Positions 8,619 to 17,017 of a stretch of 64,000 bases of DNA are shown here, piece after piece (position 1 is the first letter of the stretch; every line of letters begins with the position of its first letter). The position numbers and the translations under genes were made by a program. The stretch is from an uncultured Bacteroidales bacterium (GTDB lineage Bacteria > Bacteroidota > Bacteroidia > Bacteroidales > Muribaculaceae). A model generated the notes under the pieces. That model had not been told where the DNA came from, made no database searches, and saw nothing but the letters and a program-made list of their open reading frames with translations. The stretch lies in contig CACXLJ010000016.1 in assembly GCA_902768435.1 (NCBI GenBank), positions 1 to 64,000 on the forward strand, in the 5' to 3' direction.

Positions 8619-9287
8619 TTATGAGAGTTTGATGCCGTTTTCCACCACATCGAGAATGTCGATAGGCCGGTCGACGATGCAGTTGGCGTGATACTCGTTG
8701 AGTTCCTTGAGGGGTCGGAATCCCCAAGTGACGCCCACCGAGTCGACGCAGGCACGCCGTGCGGTTTCCATGTCCACGCCCGAGTCGCCCACATAGAGGG
8801 TCTCGACCTTGGGCACCTGGGCCTTGGCCAGAATGGAGAACACGACCGAAGGGTCGGGCTTGATGTTCATGCCCTCGCGCTGCCCCTCAATGGCCACAAA
8901 GTTGATGTCGGGGAAATAGTGGTTGATGATTTTGTCGACTGCCAACTGATATTTGTTGCTTGCCACCGCCATGCGCACACCCATCTCGTGCAGGTCCATG
9001 AGCAATTCGGGCATACCGTCGTAGGGTTTTGTGTATTGGGTGCAGTGCTCGTTGTAATATTCCTTGAAGTCTTTGAGTAGGCGGTCGACGGTTTCCTCGT
9101 CGCGGTGGTCTTCGGGCAGCACGCGTGTGATGAGTCGGCGCACACCGTTGCCCACAAAGAACGGGTACGATGCCATGCTGTGAGTGGCAAACTCGTTTTT
9201 CTCGAGCGCGTAGTTGACCGACTGTGCGAGGTCCTCAATCGTGTTGAGTAGTGTGCCGTCGAGGTCGAATATGACTAATTTTTTCAT
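8619..9287 (-). CDS. gph: HAD hydrolase, phosphoglycolate phosphatase-like
   Basis: A 222-residue cytosolic HAD-superfamily phosphatase. The N-terminal FDLDGTLLNT holds the nucleophile Asp (DxDGT). A helical cap follows, then VASNK (motif II Ser/Thr region), the Lys-containing KPDPS (motif III) and GDSGVDMETA (motif IV). The best match by pattern is Gph, which dephosphorylates 2-phosphoglycolate; related enzymes act on other small phosphoesters, so the symbol is tentative. It lies 33 nt after tamL and 42 nt before the transporter, all minus strand. Confidence 0.85.
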   Translation of the reverse strand: MKKLVIFDLDGTLLNTIEDLAQSVNYALEKNEFATHSMASYPFFVGNGVRRLITRVLPEDHRDEETVDRLLKDFKEYYNEHCTQYTKPYDGMPELLMDLHEMGVRMAVASNKYQLAVDKIINHYFPDINFVAIEGQREGMNIKPDPSVVFSILAKAQVPKVETLYVGDSGVDMETARRACVDSVGVTWGFRPLKELNEYHANCIVDRPIDILDVVENGIKLS

Positions 9288-9320
9288 CTCTCTTCAGTTG
9301 GTTGGTAGTGAAACAATGAG

Positions 9321-11666
9321 TTAGAACGGATAGCCTACCGAGAAGTGGAACTCGGCATCTCGCTTGAGGCGCGGGTCGGTCAGTGGCCAGTGGTTTTGCC
9401 CTGAAGCAGGATTGTGGGCCTTCATGCCCATGTCGAGTCGCAGCAGGAAGTAGGTGAAATCCATGCGCAGTCCCAGTCCGTAGGCCACGGCAATCTGCTC
9501 AAAGAACTTGTCGAACTTGAACACGCCACCGGGCTGGTCGGGGTAGTCGCGTATGGTCCAGATGTTGCCGGCATCGATAAAGAGACCCAGTTCGAGCACC
9601 CAGAACAGTTTGGCTCGGTACTCGATGCTGGCATCGAAGCGAATGTCGCCGCACTGGTAGATGAACTTGTTCTGCGTGTTGCTGCCGTTGAAACTGCCGG
9701 GTCCCAGCGAGCGCACGCTCCAGCCTCGCACGCTGTTGGCGCCGCCCGAGTAGAAGCGTTTCTCAAAGGGAATGACCGACGAGTTGCCGTATGGCACCGC
9801 AATCCCCAGCCCCGCATGCATGGCAATGGAGCTGCGTGCGTTGAAGTAGTGCGTGAAGGCGTAGTCGCCCTCCAGTTTCAAGTATTGTGAATAGCGAATG
9901 CCAAACACCTTGTAGGCATCATCTTCGTCGCGTTTCTGGTTGATCATCTTGGAGATGCCGTAGAGCAGGTTGCCCGCCGTCTCGGCCGAGGCACGCACGG
10001 TGTAGATGTTCTCCTGCTGATACCTGCGCAGTGGCGACACTTCGCGCTTGTTGGTGTGATAGAAGTTGTAGCCCATGCGCATGATGAAGTGGTCCTCATA
10101 ACTGTAGCGCAGCAGCGGATTAGTGATGCTGTCCAGGAAGTTGGACTTGCTGCGGGGCAGATACACATAGTTCAGGTCAATCAGGTTAAATGTGTGCCGA
10201 GTCATGCTCTGCTGCTCGCGCCACACATATTTCCAACCGGCACCGGCAATGATGCGGGTGTACTCGGGGCGCGCCTGATAGTTGAAATTGGTGTGAAACT
10301 CGGTAGAGGCCTGAATGCGCTGCTTGAAGCTCTTCTTGAGGAAGGGCGCCTTGAACTTGGGGAAGGTGATGCCCACCTCGGTGGCATACTCCGAGTAGTT
10401 GTCGTTGATGAGGCCATCGATCTTGCCCGAAATGCTCTCGTAACTCACCTTGAACTTGGCGTTGAGCACCTCGGACCCCCGGAACAGGTTGTGGTGGTAG
10501 TAGTCGACGCCCACGCCAAAGCCCAGGTCGCCCTCGCTGTTGGTGCCCTCGAGCGAGAATGCCACCGACTGTTGCTTTTCGCGCGTGAGCAGTATGTAGG
10601 TGTCAATCCAAATCTTGCCGTCGAATTCGCCCACCAGTTGAGAATTGATGTCGATGAACTTGACGATGCCCAACCGGCCCAGTGCCTTGTAGGTCTTGTC
10701 CACATCGCTGGCGTCGTAGAGTTGGCCCGGCTCAATGTAGCAGCACTCGTCGAGCACGCTGTGGCGCAGGAAATCCTCCTTGTTGTGGATGACCATGATG
10801 TTCTGGTACATGGTGGTGTCGCCATAGTAGGCGTTGTTCTGCATGGTGACAGGGTCGTAGTTAGTGACAAAGGTCACATTGCGCACATAAAACGGCTTGT
10901 GGGCGGTGTATCCCTCAAGACGCTTAAGCGGCCGCGGGGGCATGGTGTTGAGGGTGAGGTCGACCGCCTTGGATCCTGCTGCGGTGTCGGCCGTGAAGGT
11001 GATATACTCCTTGTTGAAGGCAAAGTAGCCGTTGTTGCGCAGGTGCTCGGTGATGATGACGCGCTCGGCATCGAGCTTGTTGTGGTCGAAGGTGGAGTTC
11101 TGCCTAATGGGGAACAGGGTGGTGTCGGCCAGGATGAGTTCGCGCAGCGTGTCGTCGGGGATGTTGTAGGTGATGGAGCGCACATAATAGGGCTGGTTGA
11201 GCCTGATTTCATACTTCACCTTCACTTTTTTCTTCTTGGCATTCGAGTCGACGATGCTGGTCACCTGGTTGTTCATGTATCCCTTGTTGGAGAGCGCTCG
11301 CGACAGTTGGTTGACGCTGGCTTCGGTGAGGGTGGAGTCGTATATGACTGGCGGCGTGCCCAGGCGCTGCACCCACCGGTTAAACCACTTGGTGGAGTCT
11401 TTGCCCGAGATGTTGTACAGGGCGAGCTGCAGTTTCAGGCCTCCCAGCACCTTGTGGTTCTCGGTCTGTCGCAGGTAGTTGACCAGTTCGGCGCTGCTGA
11501 TGTCCTCGTTCTGGTTCTCCTTGTCCATGATTTGGATAGTGACATCGTCGAGGAGAAATTTGCCGTCGGGCACATGCTTGGTCGAGGTGCAAGAAACCAC
11601 CAGCTGAATCACGAAGAGTGCAGCCAGAGCCAAAAACCACTTTATGCCCGATGTTTTGAATATCAT
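9321..11666 (-). CDS. tamL: BamA/TamA-family outer-membrane lipoprotein (TamL-like)
   Basis: A protein of about 781 residues with a lipoprotein signal ending in LVVSC, POTRA-like N-terminal domains and a C-terminal 16-strand Omp85-type barrel. The barrel includes the VRGW segment within GGANSVRGWSVRSLGPG and ends in aromatic FHFSVGYPF. In Bacteroidota this lipidated TamA relative (TamL) works with TamB in outer-membrane assembly or lipid transport; no tamB is in the window. I chose the ATG at 11666 over an in-frame TTG 15 nt upstream because the promoter (11691-11721) would leave almost no leader otherwise. It is first in an operon with gph and the transporter. Confidence 0.88.
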   Translation of the reverse strand: MIFKTSGIKWFLALAALFVIQLVVSCTSTKHVPDGKFLLDDVTIQIMDKENQNEDISSAELVNYLRQTENHKVLGGLKLQLALYNISGKDSTKWFNRWVQRLGTPPVIYDSTLTEASVNQLSRALSNKGYMNNQVTSIVDSNAKKKKVKVKYEIRLNQPYYVRSITYNIPDDTLRELILADTTLFPIRQNSTFDHNKLDAERVIITEHLRNNGYFAFNKEYITFTADTAAGSKAVDLTLNTMPPRPLKRLEGYTAHKPFYVRNVTFVTNYDPVTMQNNAYYGDTTMYQNIMVIHNKEDFLRHSVLDECCYIEPGQLYDASDVDKTYKALGRLGIVKFIDINSQLVGEFDGKIWIDTYILLTREKQQSVAFSLEGTNSEGDLGFGVGVDYYHHNLFRGSEVLNAKFKVSYESISGKIDGLINDNYSEYATEVGITFPKFKAPFLKKSFKQRIQASTEFHTNFNYQARPEYTRIIAGAGWKYVWREQQSMTRHTFNLIDLNYVYLPRSKSNFLDSITNPLLRYSYEDHFIMRMGYNFYHTNKREVSPLRRYQQENIYTVRASAETAGNLLYGISKMINQKRDEDDAYKVFGIRYSQYLKLEGDYAFTHYFNARSSIAMHAGLGIAVPYGNSSVIPFEKRFYSGGANSVRGWSVRSLGPGSFNGSNTQNKFIYQCGDIRFDASIEYRAKLFWVLELGLFIDAGNIWTIRDYPDQPGGVFKFDKFFEQIAVAYGLGLRMDFTYFLLRLDMGMKAHNPASGQNHWPLTDPRLKRDAEFHFSVGYPF

Positions 11667-11690
11667 TGCTAAAAATGACAATTATAAGTG

Positions 11691-11721
11691 CAAAGTTACT
11701 GTGTTTATACCGATTCACAAA
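11691..11721 (-). promoter_or_regulatory. Promoter of the tamL operon
   Basis: Minus-strand -7 box TAACTTTG (11691-11698), 19-nt spacer, and TTTG at 11718-11721. The start of transcription is expected near 11684. Confidence 0.7.
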
Positions 11722-11814
11722 AAGAAAGAGGCATAAAGTTTTTTAGGAATAATAGGTGAAAAATGAAAAAAAATGCCTAAATTCGCAATTCATAATATAG
11801 ATAACTCAAATATA

Positions 11815-12375
11815 ATGACAGAAACAATGAAAACAGCTTATATCTTTTTTGCCGACGGTTTTGAGGAAATCGAGGCGTTGAGCAGTGTTGATGTCCTGCG
11901 TCGTGCAGGAATGAATGTGGTGACTGTATCGGTCCACGACGACACGCTGGTAACTGGTGCTCACGGTGTTCCCGTTGAGGCCGATGCCTTGTTTGATGAA
12001 CTTGACTATGCCGATGCTCAGTGGCTCATCTTGCCTGGTGGCATGCCCGGCGCCACCAATTTGCGCAACTGCGAGCCCCTGTGCGACCTGCTCATTGAGC
12101 ATTACCGCAAGGGTGGCTACATAGCCGCCATCTGCGCTTCGCCGGCAATCGTGTTTGGTCCGTTGGGACTGCTCAAGGACCACGAGGCAGTGTGCTATCC
12201 CGGCATGGGCGCCACGCTCAACTGCCGTGCCGCCAGCGACGAAATGGTGGTGGTGAGTGGCAATGTCGTCACCGGCAAGGGCCCGGCCGCAGCCAGTCAA
12301 TTTGCGCTCGCCATCGTGGCTATGACCGAAGGCGAGGACAAGGCACAGGAAGTGGCTGCAGGCATGCTGCTCTAA
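11815..12375 (+). CDS. DJ-1/PfpI family protein
   Basis: A 186-residue cytosolic protein of the DJ-1/ThiJ/YajL group. Signs are FADGFEEIEA near the N-terminus (conserved Glu), LPGGMPGATNL, and AAICASPAIVFGPLGLL with the nucleophile-elbow Cys. Family members act as glyoxalase or deglycase-like stress proteins; the exact activity is uncertain. In-frame starts exist at 11773, 11815 and 11827. A weak -7-like TAAATTCG near 11778 argues against the first. The last (MKTAYIFF) is equally possible. Confidence 0.88.
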   Translation: MTETMKTAYIFFADGFEEIEALSSVDVLRRAGMNVVTVSVHDDTLVTGAHGVPVEADALFDELDYADAQWLILPGGMPGATNLRNCEPLCDLLIEHYRKGGYIAAICASPAIVFGPLGLLKDHEAVCYPGMGATLNCRAASDEMVVVSGNVVTGKGPAAASQFALAIVAMTEGEDKAQEVAAGMLL

Positions 12376-12429
12376 CCCTGAGAGAAAACCATTTTTTTTA
12401 AAAAAACATTGAATTGGATAAATAACTCA

Positions 12430-14376
12430 ATGAAACTCAACAGACTTTTGAAAATCACCCTTGGCATGGCGTTGACGACCTTCATGGCCAGTGCCGAGCC
12501 ATTTAATGTCGACGGACTGTATTATGAAGTGCTTTCGTCCAACGAGGTAGCTGTGGTTGCCTCGCCCGATGGCACTTATCAGTCGATTAACGATGTGAAC
12601 ATACCCGACAAGGTTGAACACGATGGCAAGCCATATAGCGTGACGCGCATTGCCGCTGGAGCCTTTGAGGGCGCTCAGGTGCAGACGCTCACCATCTCGT
12701 CGGCAATTACCGAGATAGGACCACGGGCATTCATGAACTCGTCGTTAGCCATTGCCACGCTCAACGAGGCTGGCGATGTTCCGCTCACGATTGCCGACTC
12801 GGCGTTTATGGGATGCCGCTACCTCTACACAGTTAGTCTTCCGGAGCGACTTGAGTCGATTGGTGCCGATGCCTTTAAGCGCTGCAACCTTGAAAACTTG
12901 GTTATTCCCCGCTCGGTGAAAAGCATGGGGAATTCGGCTTTCTCGCAAAACTATAATCTGATGTCGGTGGAGTTTGAAACCGGCCGCAGTGTTCCTGTTG
13001 CGTTAGGAACCGATCTTTTTTCGAATTGTGTGGAACTCAACACCGTAACGCTTCCCGAGGGAGTCGCCATGTTGCCACCGCGCACATTCATGAACACCGG
13101 TTTCACCGAGTTCACCATTCCTGCTACACTCGACACGATTGGCGTACAGTGTTTTGGTTCGTGCGGAAACCTGGAGACTGTAAACTGTGAAGAGGGTGGA
13201 ACACACCCGTTCATTATCCAAGACAGTGCCTTTAGCGAGTGCATAAGCATGTATCACTTCGATATGCCCAAGCGCACGAAGTCGCTGGGCGACTACGCTT
13301 TTTATAACAATAACCAGATGACCATGTTTCTCGTCAGGGAGAATGTGGAAACAATAGGCGAATATGCCTTTGGGCACTGCTCATCGATGATTGAGTTTTC
13401 GCTTGCGCCCGATATTCCGCCCACGACTGCGGCCACAGCGTTCTTTGATTTGTCGCCCCGTGTATTATTCTATGTTCTGGAAAAAAGCTTTGACCGATTT
13501 GCTGGCCTGGAAGCCTGGGAACGCTTCTATCCGGCTAAGTTCAATATGCTCTTGTATCATTCCGACACGGCTCCTTACAACACACTGTGTGTGACCAGTG
13601 AGATGAATCCGTCGTTTGTGAACATGACCAACATCAAGGCCTACAAAGTCAAGGAGGTGAATAAGGACAGGAAACGCGTTGTTGCCGAGCAGGTGCGTTT
13701 TGTGGTGGGTAACAAGCAGCCTCAAGGCGATTGCGTGATATATCATTTTATTACACCCGACCGAATTGCTCGCTGCAACCGCCACAAGTCATCGAGCCAA
13801 TCCAATCCTGACGAATATCTGCATGGCGTGACGAAATGGTCTGATAAAATCATGCAGCCGGCCGACCCCAATGTAACTTACTACACCATTAGCCGCTCAA
13901 CCGGCAAGTGGCGCAAAGTGCAGGCGGGTGGCACTTATCAGAGCAAGAGCCAGGCCTACCTGTGCGCTAACATACCGCAGGCCGAGGCCCCCGATGAACT
14001 TGAAATGACACTCATCGATGTACATATAGTGGGCGACCTTAATGGTGACGGCGCTACGAATGTGACCGACTTGAGCATCATGATGAACATGCTGCTGGGC
14101 GTTGAACCTGTTAACCTGGAAGTTGCCGACCTTGATGGCAATGGCACGCTCAACACGAGCGATGTGTCGCTCATGGTGTCGGTGATTCTTGGCCTCAAAA
14201 TCAAGGCTGGTGACCTGAACTTCGACGGTGTGGTCAATGTGAGCGACTTGACTGAATTGGTCAATATGATAATGGGAATTCAAAATGTGAAACTCAAGTA
14301 TGCTGACCTTACCGGCGACGGCAAGGTGAATGTGAGCGACCTCACGGCCCTCGTCAACATCATTCTTGGTGTTTGA
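12430..14376 (+). CDS. Secreted BspA-like LRR protein with two dockerin-like modules
   Basis: A 648-residue exported protein: signal peptide (about 1-22), BspA-type LRR_5 repeats (about 40-370) with the usual phrases such as GDYAFYNN and IGEYAFGHCSS, a beta-rich linker domain (about 375-530), then four dockerin half-repeats (GDLNGDGATNVTDLS, ADLDGNGTLNTSDVS, GDLNFDGVVNVSDLT, ADLTGDGKVNVSDLT). This gives two complete Ca-binding dockerin-like modules. BspA relatives bind host proteins or other cells; dockerins classically bind cohesins. I used the ATG at 12430 because the upstream in-frame start is only TTG. It lies 54 nt after the DJ-1 gene. Confidence 0.9.
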   Translation: MKLNRLLKITLGMALTTFMASAEPFNVDGLYYEVLSSNEVAVVASPDGTYQSINDVNIPDKVEHDGKPYSVTRIAAGAFEGAQVQTLTISSAITEIGPRAFMNSSLAIATLNEAGDVPLTIADSAFMGCRYLYTVSLPERLESIGADAFKRCNLENLVIPRSVKSMGNSAFSQNYNLMSVEFETGRSVPVALGTDLFSNCVELNTVTLPEGVAMLPPRTFMNTGFTEFTIPATLDTIGVQCFGSCGNLETVNCEEGGTHPFIIQDSAFSECISMYHFDMPKRTKSLGDYAFYNNNQMTMFLVRENVETIGEYAFGHCSSMIEFSLAPDIPPTTAATAFFDLSPRVLFYVLEKSFDRFAGLEAWERFYPAKFNMLLYHSDTAPYNTLCVTSEMNPSFVNMTNIKAYKVKEVNKDRKRVVAEQVRFVVGNKQPQGDCVIYHFITPDRIARCNRHKSSSQSNPDEYLHGVTKWSDKIMQPADPNVTYYTISRSTGKWRKVQAGGTYQSKSQAYLCANIPQAEAPDELEMTLIDVHIVGDLNGDGATNVTDLSIMMNMLLGVEPVNLEVADLDGNGTLNTSDVSLMVSVILGLKIKAGDLNFDGVVNVSDLTELVNMIMGIQNVKLKYADLTGDGKVNVSDLTALVNIILGV

Positions 14377-14395
14377 CGACCTGTGTTGATTTATT

Positions 14396-15424
14396 TTAGC
14401 GGGCAACTTGCGAAGCAAACGCCTTGTTGCTCCACACCTCATAAGAACCGTTGGGCGTAGTGGCTATGGTCATTACGCCCATCTTGTTTTCCTTTTCCAT
14501 CAATGCCTTGGCCTTCTCGGTGCCCATGGCCATGCATGCTGTGGCCCAGGCATCGGCCAACATGCAGTTGGGGGCGGTAACGGTCACACTCAGCAAGGTG
14601 CTCTCCTCGCTTTTGCCCGTCTTGGGGTTCACGATGTGGGAGATGCGCTTGCCGTTCACTTCCTTGAATTTGCGGTAGTTGCCGCTTGTGGCCACTCCAC
14701 CCTTGTCTAACGACAGCGTCATCACCGACTCGTGGTGGGTGCCATCAGGGTCGGATTGCGGCATGTCGACCGAGACATTCCACTTGTCGCCACGGGGACT
14801 CACGCCCTTCAGCGCCACCTCGCCGCCTATCTCCACCATGTAGTTTTCCACGCCATTGCGTTCTAGCATGCGACCTATCTCGTCGCAGGCATAGCCCTTG
14901 GCGATGGAACTGAAGTCGAATTGGGTGCGAGGGTCCTGTTTCACGATGCGTCCTTGCTCAAGGCGCGTTTTCTCCAAACCCACGAACTGCAGGATGCTGT
15001 CAATTTGTGCCTGTGTGGGCAGTTGCCCGTTCTTGTAACCAAAGCCCCAGGCATTGACCAGCGGCATCACCGTGGGGTCGAATGCTCCGGCTGAGGCCTT
15101 GTGCACCTTTTGCGAAGCCTTGTAGAGTTGCGTCAGGCATGCATCTAGGGGCTCGTTGCCACCGGCATTGATGGCGCTTATGAGCGACTGCTTGTTGTAG
15201 ACCGATGCGCTCATGTCCACGGCATTTAGCACCGCCTGCACCGAGTCGGAGAGATTGGTGGTGCCATGATAGGTGATGTGATAGTCGGTGGTCCACACCA
15301 CACCGCTCAGCCTGAAGGTGTGCCGGGCGCTGGGTTTGAACAAGAAGAAACACACTACTGCCACCAGTGTGACAGCCAGAACGGCCAAATAACGCCGTGA
15401 AAATGGTTTTTGTGATGATGCCAT
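14396..15424 (-). CDS. apbE: FAD:protein FMN transferase ApbE
   Basis: A 342-residue membrane-anchored protein with one N-terminal helix (about 12-28) and the ApbE domain. Motifs include SAGAFDPTV, FDFSSIAKGYACDEIG, GGEVALKG, ATSGNYRKF and the metal/flavin-binding ISHIVNPKTG followed by ADAWATACMAMG. ApbE attaches FMN covalently to Thr/Ser of exported targets such as Nqr/Rnf subunits; none are in the window. It is convergent with the LRR-dockerin gene (20 nt apart) and divergent from the barrel gene at 15563. Confidence 0.95.
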   Translation of the reverse strand: MASSQKPFSRRYLAVLAVTLVAVVCFFLFKPSARHTFRLSGVVWTTDYHITYHGTTNLSDSVQAVLNAVDMSASVYNKQSLISAINAGGNEPLDACLTQLYKASQKVHKASAGAFDPTVMPLVNAWGFGYKNGQLPTQAQIDSILQFVGLEKTRLEQGRIVKQDPRTQFDFSSIAKGYACDEIGRMLERNGVENYMVEIGGEVALKGVSPRGDKWNVSVDMPQSDPDGTHHESVMTLSLDKGGVATSGNYRKFKEVNGKRISHIVNPKTGKSEESTLLSVTVTAPNCMLADAWATACMAMGTEKAKALMEKENKMGVMTIATTPNGSYEVWSNKAFASQVAR

Positions 15425-15527
15425 TGGTTACAACATTTTAGGACGGGCGAAGTTAGCATTTTTTTGCCGATTATCAAAAAAAACACCTTCAAGCGCCCGA
15501 AAATTTCCTCAATATCATTTTTTTTCA

Positions 15528-15535
15528 TAGATTTG
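15528..15535 (+). promoter_or_regulatory. -7 box of the barrel gene at 15563
   Basis: TAGATTTG matches TAnnTTTG and leaves a leader of roughly 20 nt. Confidence 0.5.
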
Positions 15536-15562
15536 CAACAACAATCAAGATAACAGGAAACA

Positions 15563-16171
15563 ATGACTACACTTAAAAGATATTTAACGATAGCCTTGCT
15601 GCTGCTCATGCTGCCCAGTGTGGCGCAGGCAAGGTTCCGATTTGGCGCCAAGGCCGGTTTTGGTATCAACTCCGTGAAATTTGACCGCAGCATCATGGAT
15701 GCCGATAACTATCTGGGCTACTCGGTGGGTGTAACTGCCGAGCTGGAACTCCCGGCAGTGGGCATTGCGCTCGACGCTTCGGCACTCTACTCGCACCGCA
15801 GCAACAAGATTCTGGTGCAGGACGAGGAGAACCAGTCGTACAAACGCAACTACTTTGAGTTTCCTGTGCATGCCAAGTACAAACTCAACATGCTCGGTCT
15901 CAACCGCATTTTAGTGCCTTTTATCTATGCCGGTCCCGACTTTGCCTTTCTCACGAGCGAATCGGACCCCAGCAACTCGTTCAAAAACCGCAAGATGTCG
16001 GTCTCGCTCGACCTGGGCGGTGGTGTGGAACTCATTAATCACTTGCAGATCAGTGTCAACTACTCGCTGGGCATGTCGAAGGCCTTTGAATATGTGGGAA
16101 TTAACTCCGATGTGCGAAATGTGACCGGAAAAGACCGTTGCTGGACCATCTCGGCAGCCTACTTCTTCTAA
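15563..16171 (+). CDS. Outer-membrane beta-barrel protein (PorT-like family)
   Basis: A 202-residue exported protein with a signal peptide (about 1-20, ending AQA). Alternating hydrophobic strands suggest a small eight-strand barrel, ending in the outer-membrane-type aromatic terminus (CWTISAAYFF). The pattern matches the outer-membrane barrel/PorT-like family common in Bacteroidota. The role is unknown. It is followed by a paralogue-like barrel gene with its own promoter. Confidence 0.85.
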   Translation: MTTLKRYLTIALLLLMLPSVAQARFRFGAKAGFGINSVKFDRSIMDADNYLGYSVGVTAELELPAVGIALDASALYSHRSNKILVQDEENQSYKRNYFEFPVHAKYKLNMLGLNRILVPFIYAGPDFAFLTSESDPSNSFKNRKMSVSLDLGGGVELINHLQISVNYSLGMSKAFEYVGINSDVRNVTGKDRCWTISAAYFF

Positions 16172-16208
16172 ATTAGGCTGCACTGCGGCTCGGAAATGCT
16201 CAAATAAA

Positions 16209-16240
16209 TTTGGCATTTCGCTCGTCATGCACTAATTTTG
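16209..16240 (+). promoter_or_regulatory. Promoter of the second barrel gene
   Basis: TTTG at 16209-16212, a 20-nt spacer and TAATTTTG at 16233-16240: a near-perfect Bacteroidota promoter. It excludes the in-frame ATG at 16238 as start. Confidence 0.75.
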
Positions 16241-16261
16241 TCAAAAAATTCAACATTTAAG

Positions 16262-16888
16262 ATGAAAAAGATATATTTTGCTCTCACTATTGCACTGGCC
16301 ATGTTAACGGCTGCCACCAGTTTTGCCGCAACGCGCTGGGGTGTGACCGCTGGCGTGAACTATAATACAATTCACTTTAAGCAAACCGACCTCTTCTCGT
16401 CGAAGGGTCAGGTGGGTGGCGATGCAGGTGTCATGGGACAGCTGCTCTCGCCCGGCGGCAGTTTTGGTTTCGACATCTCGCTGCTCTACTCAATGCGTAA
16501 CGGTACCCTCGACCTGGGAGAACAAAAGGTGTGGTCGTCGCAAGGATTGGGCGAGGAGAACTGCATGCTGCACTATGTGGATGTTCCCATTCATCTGAAA
16601 TACCGTTTCAACAGGCTCAACGGCGTGGAGAACACCATCACGCCCCTTATTTTTGCCGGTCCGGTGATCTCCTTCCTTGCCGGTCACAACAAACTTGCCG
16701 ACCAGCTGAAATATGTGAAGGTGAGCACCAGCCTGCAGTTTGGCTTGGGCTGCGAGTTGTTTAACAAGGTTGAAGTCAAGGCGGGCTACAGGTTTGGCAT
16801 TGGCGAAACGCTGCGCACGCGTCTGCTCGACCAGAACACAGCCAAGAACCGCACATTCTTTATCCAGGCTACTTATTATATAAAGTAA
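16262..16888 (+). CDS. Outer-membrane beta-barrel protein, paralogue of the previous gene
   Basis: A 208-residue exported protein. Signal peptide at about residues 1-23 (MKKIYFALT start, ending SFA), then a barrel with strands such as HYVDVPIHLKYRF and VKAGYRFGIGETL, ending TFFIQATYYIK. Overall layout parallels the upstream barrel protein, so a tandem duplication is likely. ATG 16262 was chosen on promoter position. The function is unknown. Confidence 0.85.
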   Translation: MKKIYFALTIALAMLTAATSFAATRWGVTAGVNYNTIHFKQTDLFSSKGQVGGDAGVMGQLLSPGGSFGFDISLLYSMRNGTLDLGEQKVWSSQGLGEENCMLHYVDVPIHLKYRFNRLNGVENTITPLIFAGPVISFLAGHNKLADQLKYVKVSTSLQFGLGCELFNKVEVKAGYRFGIGETLRTRLLDQNTAKNRTFFIQATYYIK

Positions 16889-16929
16889 ACCGATAGGGGG
16901 GGAGTTCCCCTCGTCTAAAGAAGAAATAA

Positions 16930-16963
16930 AGCGGGTTGCTCAAACTTGGGCAACCCGCTTTTG
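16930..16963 (+). terminator. Bidirectional intrinsic terminator
   Basis: AGCGGGTTGC (16930-16939) pairs perfectly with GCAACCCGCT (16950-16959), then TTT on the plus side and T-rich sequence on the minus side. It separates the convergent barrel and RNase G genes. Confidence 0.85.
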
Positions 16964-17017
16964 ATGTGATTTCATGTGTGGTTTTGATGCCGGCAGTGCT
17001 TTGATGCATGTGCAAAG

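Noticed and set aside
10056-11672. Long plus-strand open frame opposite tamL
   Set aside because: Antisense shadow; no domain pattern and no promoter.
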